Positions 42,801 to 52,034 of a DNA stretch of 58,247 nucleotides are shown piece by piece. A model generated the notes under the pieces. That model had not been told where the DNA came from, ran no database searches, and saw nothing but the letters and a program-made list of their open reading frames with translations. Both the position numbers and the translations under genes were made by a program. Location of the stretch: positions 274,150 through 332,396 of the forward strand of contig PDIP01000001.1 of NCBI GenBank assembly GCA_002811645.1, given 5' to 3'. Numbering within the stretch: position 1 is the first letter of the stretch; each line of letters begins with the position of its first letter. Source of the DNA: Corallochytrium limacisporum. Taxonomy: Eukaryota; Opisthokonta.

Positions 42801-43293
42801 CTTGCATTAGTGGATGAACATATCCGTAGCATGTGTAGCAAAAGCCCGCCTTGTCATAATACATGTATCCGAACCGACACATGCACAATTCCTCCTTCTT
42901 GCCTAATTGTGAGAGCTTTGCTAGAAACCCGCAGTCGTCACACTGCCAGTACATCGAACCATCGTAAGTAATTGGTCTGTGAACCCTGACATCTTCAGAG
43001 CAGTTCGGAGACTTACATATAAACCAGAATCCCTTCGTCTGTGCCTGGTTCCGCCTGCAGCGCACAATACTATCAAGAGCTTTACCCTCTGCTTCTGTTA
43101 ATGCCACGCACCATCGTGCAAATTCCACATCACTGCAAATGTCGTCCAAGTCTATCGAATTGGTTGGGATGTGGCTTACATTGTTGCCTGTACTTCCCAG
43201 TACCATCTGTGGTGCCGCATGGTCTGCAGTAGCCGCGGTTTTCTTCGGCTTGTGTGCGGGCCGTCCAGTCTTTGACTTTCGGGCACGTCCCAT
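39823..43293 (-). CDS. FAM193-family protein with N-terminal zinc-binding region
   Basis: A 1156-residue protein. The N-terminal region has eight cysteines in zinc-like pairs (C93/98, C118/121, C137/139, C152/155) followed by CYGYVHPLMQEY. A long helical region spans about 230-560. Around 770-900 is a His/Cys-rich stretch with CxC and CxxC clusters (CDCPEC, CKCVYC). RDRLREKLRARL and RDVDDLLNFIEGG (955-967) precede a polylysine run. The C terminus, from residue 1112, reads EVERFRQLC then ERKKVNIDVSF, resembling the conserved end of animal FAM193A/B. FAM193 proteins are poorly understood; human FAM193A has been reported to support p53 activity. Metal binding is inferred from residue spacing. 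The shorter paralog lies at 6436-8874. Confidence 0.82.
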   Translation of the reverse strand: MGRARKSKTGRPAHKPKKTAATADHAAPQMVLGSTGNNVSHIPTNSIDLDDICSDVEFARWCVALTEAEGKALDSIVRCRRNQAQTKGFWFICKSPNCSEDVRVHRPITYDGSMYWQCDDCGFLAKLSQLGKKEELCMCRFGYMYYDKAGFCYTCYGYVHPLMQEYNEELRGSYGEELSLYDQQHPYTFQHSRVSHDRSTAQLRTTTQTPAGTGSHLDQEGGPASTLAGQEHAHSSLTSRVEAEDEAAMLAWWEYIGREMGHLDRETEDEFAPRLEIFMHGLYQPDLYQRPWFQNLVSQVKDIADQLCKTYPEKVFQALVNVAKVCNWQIRDELVKIVEKMIGMRKPIMSENLSFYKRFVGEVGGSLAKATDMLSPNAIALTQELGIKWVRESPEAVERAMGPDDDQLELEWIQYSTEVRRWQDRQRSIDTYLRIIYATDRDYSEEEGKEVAQDDTMPDLRRVPDIMEVFVLTLLKHFYALGDVNDRFSSIFGELEAEYLKQYRLSCADIGRCMFIEIILMDPDVEMMLSFLQSAANKNEEIRKHYCMLTHDMNQLQERLVQIRSLLEGPRSGTPATDADCEMKKIPPSMLSFGQVKGESISLSTAAPMMPSVHSESVSDGMTGNDVHLADTDAHSTSAYELMRTLEGIKASIDDGEEVMPQAWNKIVKLKHSLDDGRSQASKETLETIGNLLKEVMIKLQEKRQSAVNHMPPNLFRVGAPHGELRFALNGDADAGSAKIAQQHHPDQSLQDMGSTSDAYYHHHSHHHHHPSDTNFGCHESEPDEEDCGCIHDHHNGDDCDCYCHNDDAGHHGHHEHCNGHRHNGDMYSQEYCSDENCSCGGDHYEDSIGEDEYPCDCPECIQHVKPCKCVYCEMLGGSKSHNYAARRDRLREKLRARLHSRQFMDGGTVADVCQLGMDGVFGHGRADHCNATHELPPDTSAGATGAAPPLEDQRDVDDLLNFIEGGKKKNKKKKKKKKNPSATTTKDFGRGNTSVVDSNAVSGSQNAAALEQALCDQTQKQRLKDERLSTTNTTFKKDERNGGTFTPTVNDDGAREDIVRSNGNRCTDNDDPHNQFAAQQETLAQKFPNGLAAMLEANANTEDEFTDLDEEVERFRQLCFRAEPVGERKKVNIDVSFFRNLNKQTEQVGNGSVNF

Positions 43294-45078
43294 GATTGCG
43301 ACACAGCTTGTCTTTCCTTCAGAAGAGACGTTTACTACTGATCCTACAGTTTGGCCATGTCTGTGTAATTTGAGCAGAGTTCGAAGTGTTCGAACTTCCC
43401 CGGCCCATCACTTTCTAAATTGTGCTATGCAAGTGGTAGAATTAATATTAGTACACTCCAGAATAAAGCAGGTGTGTTATCGCTAACTTTCTCAAATATC
43501 CCCTTAGAGTGATCAGATAATGATTGTAATCATGCTATTATAACCAAGGCCTGCCAGTAACGTTACTGGCGGTTGGGAATGTGTCCAAAAGGATAGCAGA
43601 CTTGCGCCATGCTGCACTGGCCCACATCAGCAGATTCTCATCCTTCGAAGCGGGAGGGAGGCCTTTAATGCGGCGGGTGGGGGGGCCAAGGGATGGAAAA
43701 ATTGGCCAGTGGGAACATACTGGCTAATACAAACCTCGGTGGAAACCGAACCCGCCCCAGCTTTCTCCCCTTTCCGTCTCTTTTCCGGCACCGTTTCAGG
43801 TCCCTGCTGCTAACCCGTCCCCGCGTGACTCCATTCAAGAATCCCTCCCTACCCTGCTGTTGCTGACCTCACGAGCTGACTAGCGCTTCCCGTTGATCCT
43901 CTCACATCCAACAGGGCTAAAGTAATGATTTGCACTATGCTCTGGAATGACATTGATCATGCTTGTGCTTGCGCTTGGGTTGTTCTTTGCTGTGATAGAC
44001 CAGTGCCACCGGTGGTACTGTAAAGCAGAAAGAGAAGGCGCTGATTAGATGCCCATTCCATTGGTGGCGAAGGATTTTGAACAATTCGGCGAGGTTTGCC
44101 TACATTGTTGTGGCTGACTGAATTCCGGACACGGTCAGATAGAGAATTACACTACCAAAGGAATCTTCGGCATCGTCAGCCTGTAGATCATGGTCATCCA
44201 AAGCAGGTTCCGTGGTGCCTTCCAAGTCGACCTGTGTCCGGTGGGTGGCTGAGTCGTGACTTGCGCAATACCTTAAACTTATATCGGGCTTCCGGGCGGG
44301 TGAAGGATTGTATGGCGCTAAAAAGCCAAGGCATTTTAAATATCCGGAATATCTTGATAACAAAACGGTCTTTCTAAATATTTATATATTCTAATAAATT
44401 TAAAGTTATATATATATATACTGATAGTTTATAAATCAAATTTCACGCACTTCAACGTGAAAATCAGCAGGGGGAGTAAGCGGATTGGGGCCTAGGTGGC
44501 GAGTGCGGTACACGGCCACTCGACTGCTGCGAGGCACCAGGGAACGACCGACCACACGGGTGACCCCCGGCTACCAGAGCGGACATTCGAAGGGGCACTC
44601 TCACAGAAACAGAGCCAAAACATCGGAGCCGAAGGGCGGGCCAGAATCGGTTCGAGGGGAGGCAGCAAGAAGAGACTGAACTGACGGAGAGAGAAGGGCG
44701 GCCAGCCAGTCATGAGGGGCGGCCTCGAGCGACGAAGACCTTGGAACCGCTTCTTCACCGACAAACTGAACTTTGAACACCAAAAAGTCCAACTTATTTC
44801 TCAGTTGCACACGGCTAAATGTGTTTTCCAGTACCGTCCCATTTAGCAGCTATGTCAAATTTGAATGCTCAGAGACTTGGTAATTATCGGTTCGCAAAAG
44901 TTTTATGCGTGTACGACTTTAAAGAAGCACATATTGGAAAACCTTGAATGATGTGCGAGTTCGACAAATCGTGAAACCAACAGAATGAAATGACTTCGAC
45001 AGTGTATTGGATGAAAGAGCTGGAAATCAGTTGTATTGGCAAGGCATAGACATAACGACGTTAGAAAACAAAATTAAA
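43294..45078. promoter_or_regulatory. Divergent intergenic region FAM193/CTR9
   Basis: 1.8 kb. A G-rich block lies near 43650-43690. An AT-rich island with TATA repeats (44407-44420) lies about 660 bp before CTR9. The frame open upstream of CTR9 from 45007 has no ATG before 45079. No independent gene is supported. Confidence 0.45.
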
Positions 45079-48000
45079 ATGACATCAGTGCACACCGGGT
45101 ACAATCCTCGTTCTGGTGGAAGTCAGCGCTATGGAGGCTCCACAGAGTCACAAACAGTCCCCGAATCTGAAGGTGTGCTGGTGATTCGTAAAAACAATGG
45201 CGAAGTCATCGAAGTTCCGGTTGATTCGCTCCCCGCAGCCTATGAGACTACCGGTCTGCTTGAAATGGAACGGTGCTCTCTGCAGTACTGGAACAGGGCA
45301 GCTATTGCATACTACAGTGTAGATCGCGGCGAAGAAGCCATTGAAGTGCTGCAACAAGCTGCACGGGCCACAAACGTACCTGCAGAAAAGAGCGACCGAG
45401 CACGTGTACACACACTCATGGGCATTGTACAGTTGGAGCGGGCCATGGATCTGGTCCTGGGACGGTCCAAGGACGGAGAGGGTCAATCAACTAAAAAGAG
45501 CAAAGAAGAGTATCTACAGGATGCAAACACAGAGTTCACTAAGGCCACGGCAATTGATGCGGATGACGTCCAACTGACAGTGGCGCGCGGTGTCATGCAG
45601 CTGCTGCGGAGTAGTACAGCAGAGAATGACAAGGCCCAACAGACCTTCAGTTCTGCACTGCGCCAGAACCCTCGGTTGGTGCCGGCGCTATTGGGCCGTG
45701 CGGTCGTAAGGTTCCAGAAAAAGAATTATGAAGGCGCTTTGAATGACTATCGGTATGCTCTGCGCTCTGCCGGCAGCGATAAAGCTGTGGCTGACATTCG
45801 CGTCGGCGTTGGCATCTGTGCATTTCAGCTGGAGCGATACGGGCTTGCTGAACGGGCATTTAATCGTGTTCTGGTCCTGGATGCCAACAATGTCTCTGCA
45901 AAACTGGGACTGGCCCTGATCCAAATGAACCGTAAGACTAATGAAGGGAACCAAGAGGGCGTCAAGATCCTGCGCAGCGCCTATGATGTCGAGCCGACCA
46001 ATTCCTTGCTGTTGTGCCACCTTGCCAACCATTTCTTCTACCGTCGTGACTTCGGTAAAGCGCTGACTCTGGCTACTGTAGCTCAGACCCACGCTGAGAG
46101 TAACGAACGCCAGGGTGAGGCCTGCTACCAACAGGCGCGTGCTTACCATGCGCAAGGACAACTGGACAAAGCCCTACGCTTTTACTACCAGGCCGTGAAG
46201 ATGAACGAGGATCACATGCTGGCCCGCTTTGGTCTGGCCCAAATGTTCATGCGCGAGGACAAGAAGGACGTCGCCAAGGCCATCGAACAGCTGCTCGCTA
46301 TCCACCGCAAACAAGGGCCCACCTACGAAGTGACGAAGCTGCTCGGGTCCCTGTACGCCAGCACACATCCTCCACAGGTAGCCAAAGCCACTGAGTTCCT
46401 GAAGCAGGCTGTGGAGAAGACGCCGGAGGACCTTGAGTGCCTCATCGAGCTTGCAGCGGTGCAGGAGAACACGGATGCTAGGGAAGCCTTGAAGACATAC
46501 GAGCTTATCATCAGAACGGTGGTGGAGAGCGGCTACGGAGTACCCCCAGTCTTCCACAATAATTCTGGGGTTATGCATTTCCGTCTGGAGCAGTATGAAC
46601 AGGCTCTGAAGTCGTTCCGAGCAGCTCTTAAAGAGCTAGAGGAGCTGCAGGAGGACGCCGACGAGGCTGAAAATGCTACCGCAACGGACAATGTCGACGC
46701 CGCCGATGCAGAGGACCAAGCGGATAAGAAATACGCCGTAACGATTCGCTTCAATATCGCGCGAGCATGTGAGGCCCTGCATCTGTGGGACGACGCTAAG
46801 AAGGCTTACGAGAGTCTGCTGGAGGATTTTCCTTCTTATGGTAGTGCCCAACTGCGCATGGGCTTCTGGCATCTGGAGCAAGGCGATAAGGACGCCGCAC
46901 TCAAGGTCTTTGAAGAGATTGCCGCCAAGACCCAAAAGCGTAGCAGTCGTCTCAATGACACGACCCACGCCGATGCTGTGTGCATGCAGGGTAATATTTT
47001 ACTACAACAGCAGCGCTGGACGGACGCCCAACAACGCTTTGACTCTGTCCGAAATCGCGCCCGTGACGACGAGTATGCGAGTGTGCAACTTGGTAACATT
47101 TACCTCCGAAGTGCCAGCCTCAGCCCTGACCCCACGACCAAGGAAAAACGTCTTGCGCGTGCTTACCAGCTTTTCAGCGATGTTTTAAAGAAGCACAAGC
47201 GCAACATATTTGCAGCTAATGGTCTAGGCGTGATTATCGCCGAAAGCGGCGAAGACTACCTTAACGATGCCAAGAATGTCTTCATGACCATTAGGGAGGC
47301 CACCGGCGAGCAGGCTGATGTGTGGATCAACTTGGCCACAGTCTGTACGGAATTGGGCAGCCACCAGCAGGCTGTAGCACTCTACACACGGACTCTGAAG
47401 CGATTCTTTGCCAATTCTCCCCAGAAAAGTCTACTGCTAATGATCGCGAGGGCGAACTATTTGATGAATTCATACAAGGACGCACTGCTCAGCCTGGAGC
47501 ATGCTCAACATCTAGACCCTAATGACAAGGGCGTTGCAACCAACATTTGTCTGGTACAGCAGCAGATTGCACAGTCGATCCTCGAGCAGCAGACGCAGAG
47601 CGTGGAGGAGACGAATCAGGCACTGAAGGCCATCGAACTCTCTATTCGGTCTCTGAACACTCTTTTCAACTCTGTCCAGAAATTGGAGGAGACCCTGAAG
47701 AAAAATCCGAGCGAGGTCACAGGAAATCCCAGGGACACCAAACCGTTCGATGGAGCGAGCCGCCGCCGTTTTCTGGGTGTCGACTCCAAGCAGATTGGAT
47801 CCCTGGCCAAGCGTGGCCACACTCTCTACGGTAGAGTTCGGAAGATGGTCGAGAGTGCTAAGCGCAACCAACAGCACGTTCAGGAGCTTGCGCGGCAGCA
47901 GGAAGAAAAGCGCCAAGAGCTCCTCGCGCGCAAGCAGCGCGAGAAGGAAGAAGAGGAAGCGCGCAAACGGGAAGTGGAGGCCAAACACGAAGAGATCCTC

Positions 48001-48774
48001 CGCAAGCTGGACGAGGAGGCAGAGGAATTGAAGGAGAAGGTCAAGTCCACGGCTGCCACCGTCAAATCACGCAGTGGTGGTGGTCGCAGGCGCCGCAAGG
48101 AGGACATGAACGGATTCATTGAGAGTGAAGATGATTCGGATGCGAGTGGTGTCGATTATGGTGCCAAGAGGGACAAGAAGTCTAAGGGTAAGAGGAAGCC
48201 CAAGAGGATGAAGCAGACGAGGCTCTACGAAGGATCAGACGCATCTGACTCGGAAGATGAATCGGATATGTCCGAGGAGGACGCTGACGATGATGTCACC
48301 GACAGTGATGCCTCCGGAGATGACAGTCAGAAGAAAAAGCGCCGAAAGAGCAAGAAGCGCAGGCGGAGGTCGAAGAAACGCCGCTCACGCAAGGCTTTAG
48401 ACTCCGACGATGACGAAGTCGACGATGATTCGGAGGAGGATCGCCGTCCAACCTCGCGCCTACGCCGTGGTGGTGGGGACCGTGGAAGAGCCAGCAAATT
48501 GACAGCGGACGTTATCGAAGACAGCGATGAAGAAGCCGAAGCGGCTGGTTGGGTCAAGCCACCCGCCCCCGTTGCAAAGACAGACGGAGACGGAGACGGT
48601 ACGGTCGACAAGGAAACAGTGGAGGAAAGCCCGAAGCGGACCACGGCGAAGCGCGTCGTTTTCGCAGACGACGACGATGACGACGACGACCTCGGCCTCG
48701 ACGGAGATGGTGACAACGACGAGCCACCAAAGCCAAAGAGGGCCCGCGTTGAATCTGATGATGATGACGACTGA
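45079..48774 (+). CDS. CTR9: CTR9, TPR scaffold of the PAF1 transcription elongation complex
   Basis: A 1231-residue protein (human CTR9 1173, yeast 1077). Residues 1 to about 880 are tetratricopeptide repeats; recognisable CTR9 segments include IEVPVDSLPAAYETT near the start, ALLGRAVVRFQKKNYEGAL, CHLANHFFYRRDFGKAL, LLGSLYASTHPPQVA and FAANGLGVIIAESGE. A charged coiled coil follows (about 920-990). The tail has alternating acidic and Lys/Arg tracts ending in Asp repeats, as in metazoan CTR9. PAF1C rides on RNA polymerase II and promotes H2B ubiquitination and H3K4/K36 methylation, so it works upstream of the COMPASS subunit encoded at 24471-25580. The ATG at 45079 has A at -3. Confidence 0.96.
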   Translation: MTSVHTGYNPRSGGSQRYGGSTESQTVPESEGVLVIRKNNGEVIEVPVDSLPAAYETTGLLEMERCSLQYWNRAAIAYYSVDRGEEAIEVLQQAARATNVPAEKSDRARVHTLMGIVQLERAMDLVLGRSKDGEGQSTKKSKEEYLQDANTEFTKATAIDADDVQLTVARGVMQLLRSSTAENDKAQQTFSSALRQNPRLVPALLGRAVVRFQKKNYEGALNDYRYALRSAGSDKAVADIRVGVGICAFQLERYGLAERAFNRVLVLDANNVSAKLGLALIQMNRKTNEGNQEGVKILRSAYDVEPTNSLLLCHLANHFFYRRDFGKALTLATVAQTHAESNERQGEACYQQARAYHAQGQLDKALRFYYQAVKMNEDHMLARFGLAQMFMREDKKDVAKAIEQLLAIHRKQGPTYEVTKLLGSLYASTHPPQVAKATEFLKQAVEKTPEDLECLIELAAVQENTDAREALKTYELIIRTVVESGYGVPPVFHNNSGVMHFRLEQYEQALKSFRAALKELEELQEDADEAENATATDNVDAADAEDQADKKYAVTIRFNIARACEALHLWDDAKKAYESLLEDFPSYGSAQLRMGFWHLEQGDKDAALKVFEEIAAKTQKRSSRLNDTTHADAVCMQGNILLQQQRWTDAQQRFDSVRNRARDDEYASVQLGNIYLRSASLSPDPTTKEKRLARAYQLFSDVLKKHKRNIFAANGLGVIIAESGEDYLNDAKNVFMTIREATGEQADVWINLATVCTELGSHQQAVALYTRTLKRFFANSPQKSLLLMIARANYLMNSYKDALLSLEHAQHLDPNDKGVATNICLVQQQIAQSILEQQTQSVEETNQALKAIELSIRSLNTLFNSVQKLEETLKKNPSEVTGNPRDTKPFDGASRRRFLGVDSKQIGSLAKRGHTLYGRVRKMVESAKRNQQHVQELARQQEEKRQELLARKQREKEEEEARKREVEAKHEEILRKLDEEAEELKEKVKSTAATVKSRSGGGRRRRKEDMNGFIESEDDSDASGVDYGAKRDKKSKGKRKPKRMKQTRLYEGSDASDSEDESDMSEEDADDDVTDSDASGDDSQKKKRRKSKKRRRRSKKRRSRKALDSDDDEVDDDSEEDRRPTSRLRRGGGDRGRASKLTADVIEDSDEEAEAAGWVKPPAPVAKTDGDGDGTVDKETVEESPKRTTAKRVVFADDDDDDDDLGLDGDGDNDEPPKPKRARVESDDDDD

Positions 48775-49019
48775 GGAACAAAATGCCACTACGCTGACCC
48801 ATGAGCGTGTCGGCCGACAAGTGAACGCAATTTCCAGGTTGGAGACCTCAGGTGTAAAAACTTTTAAATATAGACACTAGTACCAGACCAGATCATGGCA
48901 GGGAGAAAGTGCGAAATGACGGCGTAGCACTGTTACGCTTGGTATGTATTTGTGAAGGGCCCATTGCAAAAAAATGGTAGGTACTTGACATATGCTTGGT
49001 AGTCCGTTCGCTTTATTTC

Positions 49020-51209
49020 TCAAGGGCACTTCTCGTCAAAAATATCCGGATTTTCAATCCATTCCTTGCGGTTACACCACAGTTGATTCGTTGTGGAAAG
49101 TGAGGCCATGATACTGCCTCCGATCCATGCGGCATGCCTGCGTTCCACGGTGCTGCTCTGAGCACTGAACTTTACACGTGTACCCATGGGTGCCTGTTGA
49201 ACAACGTCGTTATGCACACGTTCCACAAAGCCGGGCGTCAGGGACATGGCACCTGTGAGGATAATACCAGCGTACAGCGAGGGTCGCAGATCGACATGGC
49301 ACACTTCGAGAGTCTCTAGGATCATGTCCACAACGCCAATTAGTCCGCGCTGAACTGGATTAGACACTTTCTCCGCTTCGGCTCCGTCTATATCTGTCCC
49401 ATTTCTCTTCTCAGCAGCACCAGATACGTCCATGGCATCTCCAGGGTCAGCGTCTCCGTTGGCTTCGGCAGATGCTGCTGATGCGCGCTCTGCAGGGCCA
49501 GCACCCGCGGTCGCCTCTCCGCCCTCCGTAGTCGGTGCTGTTGCACCACCCTCAGCACCACCGTTGTTCTCAGCGCTACCGCCTACAGCATCCGCGGTAG
49601 TGTCTGTTGTCTTGGGTTCGGCAGCACTGGACGCAGCCGCCACGTTCTTCGAGGAGCCACTGCTTAATCCGAGGGCCTGCAACTTCTGCCCACTGCTCTC
49701 GCCACTGTAGCGAATAGTCCCAGCCAAGGGACGTCCCAACAGGGGATGCTGCCACTGCGTATCGATGCAGTATTCCTCGGGCTGGAACAGACCCTCCGGA
49801 ATTGCGAATCGTTCAGGACCGTAAGCCACCGTTACACGTCCCGGGAACTCGTAAGACGGCTGCGGCAGCTGTTTGACTTCGTCCTCATTGTAAGGATACT
49901 CCATAACCTGGCCAATGTGATTATGCACATCGCGCATGAGTTGCAGCTGGGCGTATTCCTTGAACTGTGCAGGAATAGCCTGCTCCAGCACTGCGCGTGC
50001 CATTGAGCCCGAGGTCGTGGCGTCATCTCCTTGGGCGGCTTTGCGGCTCTTTGTCTTGCGTTGGCCACCGTTCGCAGATGTAGCATTGGCGGCCCCTCCC
50101 TTTTTGGCCGCATTCTCGATAAATTCTTTGGCATGCATGGACAGATACTCCAGCGCAGCCCTTAGTCCAGGAGCAAGAACGTCCGGCGCTTCCTTAGCCT
50201 TCGATGCAGACTCCATGAGGTCAAGGAGGTACTGACCCTGAATGAAATGCGCACCGAGGCCGTTTCGGACAATCGGACGCCCGAGCACAGAGCCATCCAC
50301 CACGGACACCACTGACGCACCCTCTATGCCACAGTCGACCACCAGAGCCGTGCTGCGACCGTTGGCAAATGCTGTCAGTACGCCTCTCTTCGCAAAGTAC
50401 AGGACCGGTGATTGCAGGCGATCAAAGAAAAGGCGTGCGATGCCCTGGCGCTGTGCACGGGTAGCCCAATTGCACTCGGCCCAGAGCACAGGGTGGTGCC
50501 GCACATCTTCGACACAGAGACCGCTGAGGGGTCGCATGGCATAGCGAACCAGAAGTTCTAGAATTTCCCAGTCCATCACTTCACCATGTTCATTGCAGAC
50601 AGGCACAATTTTGAAGCGAGGGCTTTCGGCTGATTCTCTGGTACCGTCTGCGTCCTCGCCGTCTCCCTGTGGCTCCGAGGAGCCATGACGATGAATATAA
50701 TCTTGAACCAACCGACGCAAAATTTCAAAATCATCCGGACTTGTGCCCAAGCCAAGGATTCGGGCCTGGCCGTCGCGGATAAGTGATGCCGCTTCGTCCT
50801 CCCGCTTCAGTGTGAGGTATGGCTTCAGCCGCTCCTCCTCAACATTACCATCACTGTCCAGAGTGCGGATCAGATTCTGACGGAAAGCTTGATTTTCCTT
50901 TACCCCTTCCGTGTCACCAGCGGTCGTAATAGTGCCATTAGCATCCTCACCTTTCTGGTCGGTCGCGGGTCCACCTTCCGCAGACTTCTTCGGGTTGCCT
51001 CCCGAGGAGTTCGCGGACAACTTCAGCTTGTCTGCCTCAGCTGCCGCTTGCCTTTTTTCATCTTCATTCAGTGTCTGGACCACTACACAACTGGGAATCA
51101 TAAGACGCGGGGTGTCCTCACCGGCGAAGCCACACCGAAGGTACTCAAAGTCCAGATCAAACACGATTGTGTTGATGTCCTGGCCGCCAAACTGTTGTGA
51201 ACTGGTCAT
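49020..51209 (-). CDS. ARP4: Actin-related protein ARP4 (BAF53/ACTL6 type) with two large insertions
   Basis: A 729-residue protein; yeast Arp4 has 489 and human ACTL6A 429. The actin fold is recognisable: FDLDFEYLRCGFAGED near the N terminus (phosphate-loop region), HHPVLWAECNWATRAQR, LTAFANGRSTALVVDCG, YGPERFAIPEGLF, RPSLYAGIILTGAM and TVERRHAAWIGGSIMASL. The last residues EKCP match the ACTL6A end. This favours ARP4 over ARP8, shared by INO80, SWR1 and NuA4 and a binder of nucleosomes. Extra sequence sits at about 45-195 (charged, Gln/Glu/Gly-rich) and 525-616 (Ala/Gly/Glu/Thr low complexity). The actin DxG in the first loop is altered, so ATP hydrolysis is doubtful, as in other ARP4s. It converges with CTR9, 245 bp apart. 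Confidence 0.92.
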   Translation of the reverse strand: MTSSQQFGGQDINTIVFDLDFEYLRCGFAGEDTPRLMIPSCVVVQTLNEDEKRQAAAEADKLKLSANSSGGNPKKSAEGGPATDQKGEDANGTITTAGDTEGVKENQAFRQNLIRTLDSDGNVEEERLKPYLTLKREDEAASLIRDGQARILGLGTSPDDFEILRRLVQDYIHRHGSSEPQGDGEDADGTRESAESPRFKIVPVCNEHGEVMDWEILELLVRYAMRPLSGLCVEDVRHHPVLWAECNWATRAQRQGIARLFFDRLQSPVLYFAKRGVLTAFANGRSTALVVDCGIEGASVVSVVDGSVLGRPIVRNGLGAHFIQGQYLLDLMESASKAKEAPDVLAPGLRAALEYLSMHAKEFIENAAKKGGAANATSANGGQRKTKSRKAAQGDDATTSGSMARAVLEQAIPAQFKEYAQLQLMRDVHNHIGQVMEYPYNEDEVKQLPQPSYEFPGRVTVAYGPERFAIPEGLFQPEEYCIDTQWQHPLLGRPLAGTIRYSGESSGQKLQALGLSSGSSKNVAAASSAAEPKTTDTTADAVGGSAENNGGAEGGATAPTTEGGEATAGAGPAERASAASAEANGDADPGDAMDVSGAAEKRNGTDIDGAEAEKVSNPVQRGLIGVVDMILETLEVCHVDLRPSLYAGIILTGAMSLTPGFVERVHNDVVQQAPMGTRVKFSAQSSTVERRHAAWIGGSIMASLSTTNQLWCNRKEWIENPDIFDEKCP

Positions 51210-52034
51210 GATTTAGTGTGCAAACTACTGCTTCGATCTGTGTGCGGATTTATCTCTACTATTTCCTTCTTCAGTCTTAAGGACATTCACTATGGCATGT
51301 TTAAGGTTCTTTTGCTTTGTTCTCTTCCCACAACACAACCGGGACAATATGTTTATAGCAGAACCATTTACAGGAACGCCCTCTGTAACATTCGTTTGTA
51401 GCCTGGCGGTATCTAATTTATTAGTCGCATCAAATACTTTCATAGCACTAGATGCCATCTCTGTGAAAGAGAGTGCTACCAACCAAAACTAACAAAATGT
51501 GTCCAACGTACACACAGCCCGATGCGTCTCTCCAGGGACGGTCCTTCGAGTGCGCCTGCGCTCTCAAGGGCGCAAGAAACCAAAACACACCCAGGAGGCC
51601 GGGATAGGAGAAGGCAAAAGGGAAACCACCTGGCCCAACTGGCACACCATGTCCTCCCCTTCTCCAGCTCCCCCCCCGGGGGGGGGGGTTGAGGGGAGGC
51701 CTCCTCTTTGCGGCCAATACGCAAATCGGCGGAAATATGGGCGCGCAGACTCTTTTGACAAATGTCAGTATATAAATCATAATAATGATCCCTTGGTGAA
51801 TTATGAAAACAAAGTAAGAAAGTATATTTGAATAGACTGTGATTAGTATGGTCGTTTAAGGGTGACCCCGCCCCCCGAAAGGGGAGAGTTGGGAGGAAAA
51901 AGGGACTCCGATCGGCACCGGTCCATCATCTTTCACATTTGTCCCTTCAGCAACCGATGCTTTTCCCCTTGATATACACCTTGATCATTGCTTTTCAATG
52001 AAAAACGAACAAGTTTCTAGCTTGTACTTGCCAC
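51210..52034. promoter_or_regulatory. Region upstream of ARP4 with a perfect GC palindrome
   Basis: C8 directly followed by G11 gives a perfect 16-bp palindrome at 51670-51685. A second G/C block lies near 51868-51890. No coding frame is supported here. Confidence 0.5.

Noticed and set aside
44490-44690. GGTTCGAGG near 44647 as a possible tRNA B box
   Set aside because: No matching A box at the right spacing and no cloverleaf; other GTTCGA sites in the window also fail.
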